Part shown: piece by piece, positions 1-6,403 of the stretch
Layout of the letters: every line of letters starts with the position of its first letter
Numbering within the stretch: position 1 is the stretch's first letter
Assembly: GCA_900767405.1 (NCBI GenBank)
Contig: CAAFZB010000054.1
Coordinates: 1 to 13,943, forward strand
Source of the DNA: Rikenellaceae bacterium
Lineage (GTDB): Bacteria > Bacteroidota > Bacteroidia > Bacteroidales > UBA932
Length of the DNA: 13,943 bases
Reading direction: 5' to 3'
Translations under genes and position numbers: made by a program
The notes under the pieces: model-generated
What the model was told of the DNA's origin: nothing
Databases searched by the model: none
The model's input: only the letters and a program-made list of their open reading frames with translations

Positions 1-711
1 CTGCAGATGTTCGACGGCAATTTCCAGCCTCTGTTCTGGCTGTCATTCATAGTCTCATTCTTCGGAATCCTGCTGGATTTCAGCCTTGACATACCAAGGA
101 AAGAATTCATACCCAACAAGAAGGTCATTTCCCTGGACAGGTTCTTCCTGCTGGCCGGATGGAGAGAAGCCGTCACCATCCTGTGCTTCGCATTCTCCTA
201 TGGAATCGTATCGACCTACGTTGCCATATACGGCAAGGAAACTCTTGGAATCACCTCGGGCACAGGACTCTTCTTCTCGTTCCTTGCCGTGGGTCTCATT
301 CTTTCCCGGCTTACCGGTTCCAAGGCCTTGAGAGAAAACAGAGTGAGCCGGAATGCAACACTGGGAATGCTGGTATCTGTCTTCGGATATATGCTGTTCG
401 CCGCCGTGCAGGCGCCCTGGGCCTACTACGGCAGCGCATTTATCATAGGACTCGGCAACGGGCATATGTACCCAGCTTTCCTGAATATGTTCATCAATCT
501 GGCCCGCCACGACCAGCGGGGCACAGCCAATTCCTCCATTCTTACGGCCTGGGACGCAGGCGTAGGCCTGGGAGTCCTGTTCGGAGGATTGCTGTCAGAA
601 CATTTCGGATACGGCAGCGCATTCTGGGGCGCCCTTGCGATAAACGTCGCGGGGATAATCCTCTACTTCGCTGTCACAAGGGCGCACTTCGAAAAAAACA
701 AACTCCGCTGA
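1..711 (+). CDS. MFS transporter, C-terminal part (5' truncated by window edge)
   Basis: Integral inner-membrane transporter of the major facilitator superfamily. The reading frame is open from base 1 (Leu-Gln before the first Met at 7), so the gene almost certainly begins outside the window. About 236 residues are visible: one hydrophobic helix (near residues 11-28), a basic, hydrophilic central loop, then about six further helices, which matches TM6 plus the C-terminal half of a 12-helix MFS protein of about 400 residues. Glycine-rich helices such as the one reading GVGLGVLFGGLLSEHFGYG near the end are typical of MFS. The substrate cannot be told; drug or sugar efflux/uptake are both possible. 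It is convergent with hpf, 25 bases apart, and its last codons form a hairpin that probably serves the opposite strand as a terminator. Confidence 0.85.
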   Translation: MQMFDGNFQPLFWLSFIVSFFGILLDFSLDIPRKEFIPNKKVISLDRFFLLAGWREAVTILCFAFSYGIVSTYVAIYGKETLGITSGTGLFFSFLAVGLILSRLTGSKALRENRVSRNATLGMLVSVFGYMLFAAVQAPWAYYGSAFIIGLGNGHMYPAFLNMFINLARHDQRGTANSSILTAWDAGVGLGVLFGGLLSEHFGYGSAFWGALAINVAGIILYFAVTRAHFEKNKLR

Positions 712-725
712 TTTTTCCAGCGGAG
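692..725 (-). terminator. Intrinsic terminator of the galK-hpf operon, embedded in the 3' end of the MFS gene
   Basis: A perfect 8-bp inverted repeat, CTCCGCTG (703-710) and CAGCGGAG (718-725), encloses a 7-base loop. Read on the minus strand it is followed at once by TTTGTTTTTTT (702 down to 692), the standard form of a rho-independent terminator, about 12 bases past the hpf stop. On the plus strand the hairpin contains the MFS stop codon (709-711) and is followed only by a loosely T-rich stretch, so termination is expected to be better on the minus strand. Confidence 0.8.
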
Positions 726-736
726 CCCTTCGATTA

Positions 737-1027
737 TTATTTAGCCTGTATTTTCTCTTTAACTCTGGTGAGTTTTTCCTTCATCGCATCCACGCATCCG
801 GTAATCGCATTTTCAAATGTGTCGGCCGTGCGCTCGATAATAAGGTCGTCACCGGGAATGTGAACCTGAATTTTAGCCTTCTTCCCTTCTTTGAGATTCT
901 CCAAAGTAACTTCGGCTTCATTCACTGCATCATCGAAGAATTTTTCGATACGTGCGGTTTTCTTTTCAACGAAAGCAATAAGCTTTTCGTCCGCATTGAA
1001 CTTGAGTGATTTAATCTTGATCTCCAT
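737..1027 (-). CDS. hpf: Ribosome hibernation-promoting factor, short HPF/YfiA type
   Basis: Cytosolic ribosome-binding protein (96 aa) of the sigma-54 modulation/S30AE family. It has the family's beta-alpha-beta-beta-beta-alpha layout: an N-terminal MEIKIKSLKF strand, a lysine-rich helix (about 14-31), a central strand region around AKIQVHIPGDDLIIER, and a C-terminal basic helix. Short HPF binds the 30S decoding/mRNA channel and silences ribosomes in slow growth; there is no long-form dimerisation domain. I chose ATG at 1027 over the in-frame GTG at 1033 because GGAGGT (1037-1032) lies 4 bases upstream of the ATG and overlaps that GTG. The start lies 17 bases inside the 3' end of the recombinase gene. 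A clear Shine-Dalgarno is unusual in this window. Recombinase-hpf adjacency is a known Bacteroidota arrangement. Confidence 0.92.
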   Translation of the reverse strand: MEIKIKSLKFNADEKLIAFVEKKTARIEKFFDDAVNEAEVTLENLKEGKKAKIQVHIPGDDLIIERTADTFENAITGCVDAMKEKLTRVKEKIQAK

Positions 1028-1916
1028 AGTCACCTCCGTTTTTTGCCCTGGGGTGGGCGTTTAAATATACGTTCCTGAGCTTTTCAATGGAATTGTGGGT
1101 ATAAATCTGAGTGGCCGCCAGAGACGAATGCCCCAGCATTTCCTTAATCGAGTTCAAGTCTGCGCCTTCATCCAGCAATTGCGTTGCAAGCGAATGCCTT
1201 AGCACGTGCGGAGACTTTCTCCCGCTTATACCTTCAATACCTTCAAGCTCTCTTTTTATTGTTCTGTCCACAAAGACCGGATAGAGCCTCTGGCCTTTCC
1301 CGGTAAGGAGCAGCGGCGAATCCTTGTCGAACACTAATCCGAACCGGGCATCCACCGAATGTAAATATAAGGAAATTTCTTCACATAACGCAGGAATCAG
1401 GGGAATTTGTCGCATTTTATCTCCTTTTCCGGTAACGGACAGCTGTCTTCTCTGCGGGTCGAAGGAACTTCTGCACAGTCCTATGAGTTCAGCTCTTCTT
1501 ATTCCTGTATTATAAAGGATAGAAATTATCAGTCTGGAAAGCATAGGTTCATAGCCTCCGAACTGCGGGACAGCCTTGGTACTCTCGAAATATCTGGACA
1601 TTGCGTCTTCCCGGAAAAAGACCGGAAGCCGTTTTTCCTGCTTCGGACGGGTTACCAGGCGCACAGGATTACTTTCCATCCTGCCCTGTTTTACCAGGAA
1701 CCGGCAGTAACCGCTGAGTACGCTCAGATGCAGAGACACCGTCCTGGCGCTCATACCCATTTCGTCCAGAAGATGCACCTCGTAATTTCTTATATCGGTG
1801 GTTGTAACGGCATCCGCGAACCCGAAATAGGATTCGAGCACTTCCCTGTACACAGCCAGAGTACGGGGCGAATACCTGCGCACGCCCTCAAGATATGAAA
1901 GGTACTCTTGGGTCAT
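1011..1916 (-). CDS. xerC: Tyrosine recombinase, XerC/XerD-like
   Basis: Site-specific recombinase of the lambda-integrase family, 301 aa, the usual Xer length (about 295-305). The N-terminal SAM-like core-binding domain (about 1-85) precedes the catalytic domain. All catalytic residues are visible: R140 in NTGIRRAEL, K164 in VTGKGDK, H237 and R240 in PHVLRH, H263 in LGHSS, and nucleophile Y272 in IYTHN. With a partner Xer protein it would resolve chromosome dimers at dif. XerC is preferred because of the hpf neighbour downstream, as in other Bacteroidota; XerD or another housekeeping paralogue is not excluded. The start ATG overlaps the stop of cca in an ATGA, implying coupled translation, and there is no integrase-like extra domain or attachment site nearby, so this is not an element integrase. 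Confidence 0.9.
   Translation of the reverse strand: MTQEYLSYLEGVRRYSPRTLAVYREVLESYFGFADAVTTTDIRNYEVHLLDEMGMSARTVSLHLSVLSGYCRFLVKQGRMESNPVRLVTRPKQEKRLPVFFREDAMSRYFESTKAVPQFGGYEPMLSRLIISILYNTGIRRAELIGLCRSSFDPQRRQLSVTGKGDKMRQIPLIPALCEEISLYLHSVDARFGLVFDKDSPLLLTGKGQRLYPVFVDRTIKRELEGIEGISGRKSPHVLRHSLATQLLDEGADLNSIKEMLGHSSLAATQIYTHNSIEKLRNVYLNAHPRAKNGGDYGDQD
1032..1037 (-). promoter_or_regulatory. Strong Shine-Dalgarno site of hpf, inside the recombinase gene
   Basis: The minus strand reads GGAGGT then GACT then ATG, a near-ideal ribosome binding site. It lies in the last codons (Gly-Gly-Asp-Tyr) of the upstream recombinase. Most other starts in the window lack such a site, so it decides the hpf start and suggests separate translational control. 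Confidence 0.8.
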
Positions 1917-3349
1917 TTCACCGGTTTGAGACCGAGTTCAACGGCCTTCTGCCTCATAAGGGCGTCGGCCTGTTCGAAATTGTTGCCTATGACCCCGTCC
2001 AGAATAGCCTCCTTTACGAATTCCTTCAGGACACCGATTTCACGGCAGGGAGGAATTCCATAAAGGTCCATAACATACTGCCCGTCTATCGGATTCTTGA
2101 AATTGCGTATGGCATCCTTCGCCTCCACCTCTTCGAGTTTCCTCTCCACAAGGGCGAAATTGTCCCTGATGCGTTGCACCTTCACAGGATTCTTGGAAGT
2201 CACGTCGCACTTGCAGAGCAGCATAAGGTCGTCGATATCGTCGCCGGCGTCGAACAGCAACCGCCTCACGGCAGAATCGGTCACACCCTCATCTACGAGC
2301 GCGATGGGCCTGAGATGCAGGAACACCAGCTTGCGCACGTATTTCATAGCATCCAAGGGCAGTTTCAACTCATTGAATATCTTAGGGACTATCTTGCTCC
2401 CTATGACCTCGTGACCGTGGAAGGTCCAACCGGTTTCGGGAACATACTTCTTGCTCGCCGGCTTGCCGACGTCGTGAAGCAGGGCCGCCCACCGCAGCCA
2501 CACGGAATTTTCTTTCCATTCCAGTTCCTTCTGCATTGCGACCAGATTGTCAAGCACCGCCAGGGTATGTTCGAAGTTGTCCTTATGACCGCGCCCGTCC
2601 TGGGACTCCACCCCCTTGAGGGCAGATATGGCCGGCATCACATAGGAGAGCAGTCCGGCCTCGTCCATAAGACGGAATGCCATCGACGGCCTGGGCGTCG
2701 CCATCATTTTGCATATTTCCTCGCTCACCCTCTCCTGGGACAGAATCTTGAGTCTGTCAGCCATCCTGCGCATAGACTCCATCGACTCCTCCACAATGGT
2801 AAAGGTGAGTTTGTCGGTAGAAAGCTTTGTAGCAAAGCGCACGGCGCGGAGCATCCTGAGCGGGTCGTCGGAATAGGTAGTGTCGGGATCGAGAGGAGTC
2901 CTGATGATTCCGTCCGCCAGGTCCTTTATTCCTCCGAAAGGATCCACCAGTTCTCCGAAGGAATCTGCCTGCAGGCTCAAAGCCATCGCATTTATGGTAA
3001 AGTCCCGGCGAAGCTGGTCGTCTTCCAGAGTCCCGGTCTCCACTATAGGCTTGCGCGATTCTCTCCGATAGGATTCCTTACGGGCGCCTACAAATTCGAC
3101 CTCGGCCCCCTTGTAGCGTAGCATAGCAGTACCGAAGTTCTTGAAATAGGAGACGGTCTTGCCGGTAGCCTCCCCTACGGCACGGGCAAAGTCTATCCCG
3201 CTTCCCTCGACCACGATATCGATGTCGTCGCAGGGCCTTCCAAGAAAACAATCCCTTACGAACCCGCCTATCACAAAGGCTCTTACGCCTTTCTGTGCGG
3301 CAACTTCGCTCACGACCTTGAAAATGGGCCGGTCCAGATATTGGGGCAT
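1913..3349 (-). CDS. cca: CCA tRNA nucleotidyltransferase with HD domain
   Basis: Adds or repairs the 3' CCA end of tRNAs from CTP and ATP. It is a class II polymerase-beta-fold enzyme: GGFVRD (about residues 28-33) and the metal-binding DDID motif (D42/D44) form the head, RRDFTINAMA (about 114-123) and PLRMLRAVRFA (about 163-173) follow, then the RNA-binding body and a C-terminal HD domain with LLHDVGKP (H292-D293) and HGHE (about 311-314). Length 478 aa fits Bacteroidota homologues of about 470-480. I chose ATG at 3349, which fuses to the upstream stop as TAATG exactly as at the two preceding junctions and starts close to the conserved PIFKVV stretch. ATG at 3361 (482 aa, overlapping the upstream gene by 13 bases) is the alternative. 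It overlaps the recombinase gene downstream by ATGA. Confidence 0.93.
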   Translation of the reverse strand: MPQYLDRPIFKVVSEVAAQKGVRAFVIGGFVRDCFLGRPCDDIDIVVEGSGIDFARAVGEATGKTVSYFKNFGTAMLRYKGAEVEFVGARKESYRRESRKPIVETGTLEDDQLRRDFTINAMALSLQADSFGELVDPFGGIKDLADGIIRTPLDPDTTYSDDPLRMLRAVRFATKLSTDKLTFTIVEESMESMRRMADRLKILSQERVSEEICKMMATPRPSMAFRLMDEAGLLSYVMPAISALKGVESQDGRGHKDNFEHTLAVLDNLVAMQKELEWKENSVWLRWAALLHDVGKPASKKYVPETGWTFHGHEVIGSKIVPKIFNELKLPLDAMKYVRKLVFLHLRPIALVDEGVTDSAVRRLLFDAGDDIDDLMLLCKCDVTSKNPVKVQRIRDNFALVERKLEEVEAKDAIRNFKNPIDGQYVMDLYGIPPCREIGVLKEFVKEAILDGVIGNNFEQADALMRQKAVELGLKPVK

Positions 3350-3747
3350 TAACGTAGACATAGCATCTGTTCATAGGAAGGTATATGGTCCATAGGGACA
3401 AACTTTCCTTCCTTCAATATATAAATATATGTATTGTTACCATTGGTAAGTATAAGGAACCTCACGTTAAGGACAATATTGTAGCGCATCGCCTGTTCTA
3501 TTACAGCCGCATCCAGAGCCACTTCGGGGCGTTTGCACTCCACAGTGGCCAGCGGTTTGCCGCTCCTGTCGAAAACCAGGATGTCGGCACGGTAATTCTT
3601 TTGTCCGTAGGTGAACGGGACTTCGCTGTTCATCATAGACAGAGGAACCTGGAAAGTATTTCCAAGTTCCCCGATAAACCACTGTCGAACCCTTTCTTCC
3701 GGGGTTGCAGGGACCCTCTTATGTCTCAGCGGGTCGAAAAGTTCCAT
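3349..3747 (-). CDS. Stand-alone HsdR N-terminal-like PD-(D/E)XK protein
   Basis: A 132-aa protein resembling the N-terminal nuclease-fold domain of type I restriction subunit R (HsdR_N-type), but without helicase or specificity parts. The core shows SEVPF (E42), YRADILVFD (D55), then VECKRPE (E70, K72), the D...ExK signature of the fold, followed by a glutamine/tyrosine helix EQAMRYN (Q85) and a predicted strand FLILTNG. Proteins of this type and length are common as single chromosomal genes in Bacteroidota and are often mislabelled as restriction enzymes; no hsdS or hsdM is here, so a defence role is not supported. The start fuses to the symporter stop as TAATG and the stop fuses to the cca ATG the same way. 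Cellular role unknown; nucleic-acid binding or cleavage is an inference from fold residues. Confidence 0.8.
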   Translation of the reverse strand: MELFDPLRHKRVPATPEERVRQWFIGELGNTFQVPLSMMNSEVPFTYGQKNYRADILVFDRSGKPLATVECKRPEVALDAAVIEQAMRYNIVLNVRFLILTNGNNTYIYILKEGKFVPMDHIPSYEQMLCLR

Positions 3748-5231
3748 TACTTCCCGTGTTCTTTCTTAATAAGCAATGCCATTCCAATCATTACGAACGC
3801 CGCATTTATTAGCAGCAGCTCGAAACCTACCGTATAGCCGAAGCTCGACTGGAGCCACCACTTGAGCAGATAGCTCAGGAAAGGAGCCGCAATGCAGGCA
3901 ACGGGAACCAGTTTGTCCCTTACCGGAGCCTTGCACATCATACCGAATGCAAAGAGTCCGAGAATAGGACCATAGGTATAGCTTGCCAGAAGGTAAACCG
4001 CGCTTATTGCATCCTGGTTGTTGATTGCATTGAAGACCAGGATAACCGCGCCCATACATACGGCCATAGCGGCGTGAACCCACTTGCGGGTCTTGTCGAG
4101 AGCGGCTCCCCCGTTCTTCTTGTCTGCCTTGAGGATGTCGATGGTGAACGATGTGGTAAGCGCTGTCAGGGCCGAGCCGGCGGTCGAATACGAAGCGGCG
4201 CACAGACCCAGCATAAACAGGAATACCGCAACCACAGGCATACCGGGAGACGAAATTACGGTAGAGAACAGATTGTCGGTGGAACCGAGTGAAGATGCAA
4301 CCTCAGAGTTGGCGGCAGCCGCACTTCCAAGCATATTCACCTTGTAGTACTGCATCATAAGCACTCCGAGGATAAGGAAGAGCGAGATTATTATGAACTG
4401 AACCAATGCGCCCAGAAGCACGCTCTTGCCCGACTCCTTGGAATTCTTGCAGGAAAGGTTGCGCTGCATCATATCCTGGTCCAGACCGGTAGTGGCTATG
4501 ACCATAAATATTCCGGCAATGAACTGTTTCCAGAAGAAGGTGGCTTCCTTGGGATTGTCGAAGAAGAACATACGGGAACTGGGGTCGTCGATGACGCTCT
4601 TGCACATTGAGCCGAAGTTGAATCCCAATCCATTCATCATTGAAACGATGCATATCACAACGGCAGAAACAAGACAGAGGGTCTTGAGGGTATCGGTCCA
4701 AATCACGGTCTTGACTCCGCCCTGCGAAGTGTAAAGGAAAATGAGTCCTACCGTGACAATTATGTTGAACACGAAAGGTATTCCGAACTGAGCGAACACC
4801 AGATTCTGAAGCACAATGCACACGACGAAGAACCTCACGGATGCTCCGAGCATCTTGGAAACGAAGAAGAACCAGGCTCCTGTCGAATGTGTCAGCGAGC
4901 CGTACCTATCTTCGAGATATCCGTATATCGAAGTGAGATTCTTCTTGTAGAAAAGTGGAACCAGCACGTATGCTATCACCGCATATCCTACGGCGAAGCC
5001 CAGAAGCATTTCAAGATAAGAGAAACCCTTTGTAACCACCATTCCCGGAACGGAAATGAAGGTTACGCCGGAAATAGGGGCGCCCATTGCAGCAATGGCG
5101 GCTATAATCCAGGGAGTCTTGTGGTTGCCGAAGAAGTTTCCGCCTTCGGTATTACGCTTGCTGAAGTGGGAAATCACAAACAGCAGGACGAAATAAATGG
5201 CTATTGCAGCCAGAACTATCCAGGGAGTCAT
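3747..5231 (-). CDS. Sodium:solute symporter (SSS family)
   Basis: Inner-membrane secondary transporter of the solute:sodium symporter family, 494 aa with about 13 hydrophobic helices, starting with the helix at residues 3-21. Family marks include GAPISGVTF and SVPGMV in the second helix region (about 50-65), TSIYGYLEDRYG (about 100-111) and GGVKTVIWTDTLKT (171-184). The C-terminus ends in a short basic tail. It lies directly after a DUF1343/NamZ lipoprotein with a TAATG junction. That pairing suggests import of N-acetylmuramic acid or another sugar released by that enzyme; as I recall, the Tannerella forsythia MurNAc transporter MurT is of comparable kind and context. Galactose is another option given galK in the operon. 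The substrate is not readable from sequence. Confidence 0.88.
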   Translation of the reverse strand: MTPWIVLAAIAIYFVLLFVISHFSKRNTEGGNFFGNHKTPWIIAAIAAMGAPISGVTFISVPGMVVTKGFSYLEMLLGFAVGYAVIAYVLVPLFYKKNLTSIYGYLEDRYGSLTHSTGAWFFFVSKMLGASVRFFVVCIVLQNLVFAQFGIPFVFNIIVTVGLIFLYTSQGGVKTVIWTDTLKTLCLVSAVVICIVSMMNGLGFNFGSMCKSVIDDPSSRMFFFDNPKEATFFWKQFIAGIFMVIATTGLDQDMMQRNLSCKNSKESGKSVLLGALVQFIIISLFLILGVLMMQYYKVNMLGSAAAANSEVASSLGSTDNLFSTVISSPGMPVVAVFLFMLGLCAASYSTAGSALTALTTSFTIDILKADKKNGGAALDKTRKWVHAAMAVCMGAVILVFNAINNQDAISAVYLLASYTYGPILGLFAFGMMCKAPVRDKLVPVACIAAPFLSYLLKWWLQSSFGYTVGFELLLINAAFVMIGMALLIKKEHGK

Positions 5232-6391
5232 TATTCTTCGTAAAGTAAATAAGGTTTGCGCTGTTCTTTGAACCTGGCCACGTCATCGGCCCAGGTGGCC
5301 TTGATTTCATCGGCTGTCTTGCCGTCCATAATCATCTGACGGATGTCTCCGCGGCCTACGAGTTTTTCGAACGAGTTGCGCCAGAATTCGGGGTTGTCTT
5401 TTCCAACCTGGTTGTAAGCTTCGATTAGATATTCGAGGTTGACGCCTTTTGCGATAATCTCCTCGTCATCGAGGTCTGACAGGTCGAAACCGTGGCAGAG
5501 CTTGCCCTTCTGGGGAGGATTCTTGGCACCGAAAGTGCTGTCCGGGGTGAACTGGTAAGGCCCTTCCATATCGGGATGTCCATAGATGAGGAAAGGTTTG
5601 TCGGTACCGCGGCCCAGACTTACGGGAGTAGCCTCGAAGTAGCACATCGAAGGATAAAGGTAAACCGACTTCATTGTAGGAAGGTTGGGAGAAGGTGCGA
5701 TTGTAAGTTCATACCTGGTCTGATGGGTATAGTTCAGACAAGGGATAACGGTAAGCTTGGCAAGCTTTGCACTGTCCTGGAGCCAGCCCTCGCCCTCGGC
5801 CATCTTTGCCAGCTCTCCCAGAGTCATACCGTGAACGGTTGTGATGGGCAGACCGCCCACACCGGACTTGTACTGCATATCGAGGATCGGACCGTCGACG
5901 TACATTCCGTTGGGATTCGGGCGGTCGAAAATCATAAACTCCTTACCGAATTCGATGGCCTTGTTCATAAGGCGCACCATTGTAACGTAATAAGTGTAGA
6001 AACGCAGTCCTACGTCCTGGATATCGACAACCACTACATCTATGTCGCTTAGGTCGATAGGTTCCTTTGAGCCATAAAGAGACTGGATGGGAACGCCGGT
6101 AGCCTCATCCACAGAACTGCCTACGACCTCTCCGGCATCGGCATTGCCGCGAAATCCGTGTTCCGGAGAATAGATACGGCATACGTCAAGCCCGTTCTCG
6201 AGCATTATGTCTACAGAATGCTTGTCCCCCACCACACCGGTCTGGTTGCTGAGGATGGCAATCTTCTTTCCCTGAAGCAGGGGTACGTAAACGTCGGTGC
6301 GCGCCGCGCCGACTACAACCTCTTTGGGTTCCTGGGCACATCCTGCAAGGAATGCCAGACAGGCGGCCAAAATTACTGCAAATCTTTTCAT
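5231..6391 (-). CDS. namZ: DUF1343 lipoprotein, NamZ-like exo-beta-N-acetylmuramidase
   Basis: A 386-aa lipoprotein: the signal peptide ends in lipobox LAGC with C18 as lipidation site, so it sits in the periplasm or on the outer membrane. The mature part carries the DUF1343 hallmarks: LSNQTGVVG (about 47-55), YSPEHGFRGNADAGE (about 74-88), DIQDVGLRFYTYY (about 123-135) and FDRPNPNG (about 155-162). Characterised DUF1343 members (NamZ, glycoside hydrolase family GH171) release MurNAc from the non-reducing end of peptidoglycan fragments. The length matches the family. It follows galK after 12 bases and fuses to the symporter by TAATG, fitting a cleave-and-import pair. No MurK or MurQ is in the window, so the fate of MurNAc cannot be followed. 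The symbol is by homology only. Confidence 0.85.
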   Translation of the reverse strand: MKRFAVILAACLAFLAGCAQEPKEVVVGAARTDVYVPLLQGKKIAILSNQTGVVGDKHSVDIMLENGLDVCRIYSPEHGFRGNADAGEVVGSSVDEATGVPIQSLYGSKEPIDLSDIDVVVVDIQDVGLRFYTYYVTMVRLMNKAIEFGKEFMIFDRPNPNGMYVDGPILDMQYKSGVGGLPITTVHGMTLGELAKMAEGEGWLQDSAKLAKLTVIPCLNYTHQTRYELTIAPSPNLPTMKSVYLYPSMCYFEATPVSLGRGTDKPFLIYGHPDMEGPYQFTPDSTFGAKNPPQKGKLCHGFDLSDLDDEEIIAKGVNLEYLIEAYNQVGKDNPEFWRNSFEKLVGRGDIRQMIMDGKTADEIKATWADDVARFKEQRKPYLLYEE

Positions 6392-6403
6392 ATGATTGTG
6401 GTT

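Noticed and set aside
159..863. 234-codon plus-strand frame overlapping the MFS gene and hpf in another frame
   Set aside because: It crosses two well-supported genes and the product is arginine/histidine-rich without hydrophobic helices; the equal length to the MFS frame is coincidence.
1028..1033. GTG start for hpf giving two extra residues
   Set aside because: The GTG overlaps the GGAGGT ribosome binding site that is well placed for ATG at 1027.
1011..1916. Integrase of a mobile element
   Set aside because: Typical Xer length, housekeeping neighbours on both sides in the same operon, and no tRNA attachment site or element cargo argue for a chromosomal Xer recombinase.
1895..3121. 408-codon open frame on the plus strand opposite cca
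   Set aside because: It is the mirror frame of a fully conserved CCA-adding enzyme; its product shows no domain, and long antisense frames arise from the codon pattern of the real gene.
3349..3747. Type I restriction-modification locus
   Set aside because: Only the HsdR N-terminal-like domain is present; no helicase part, hsdM or hsdS lies in the window.
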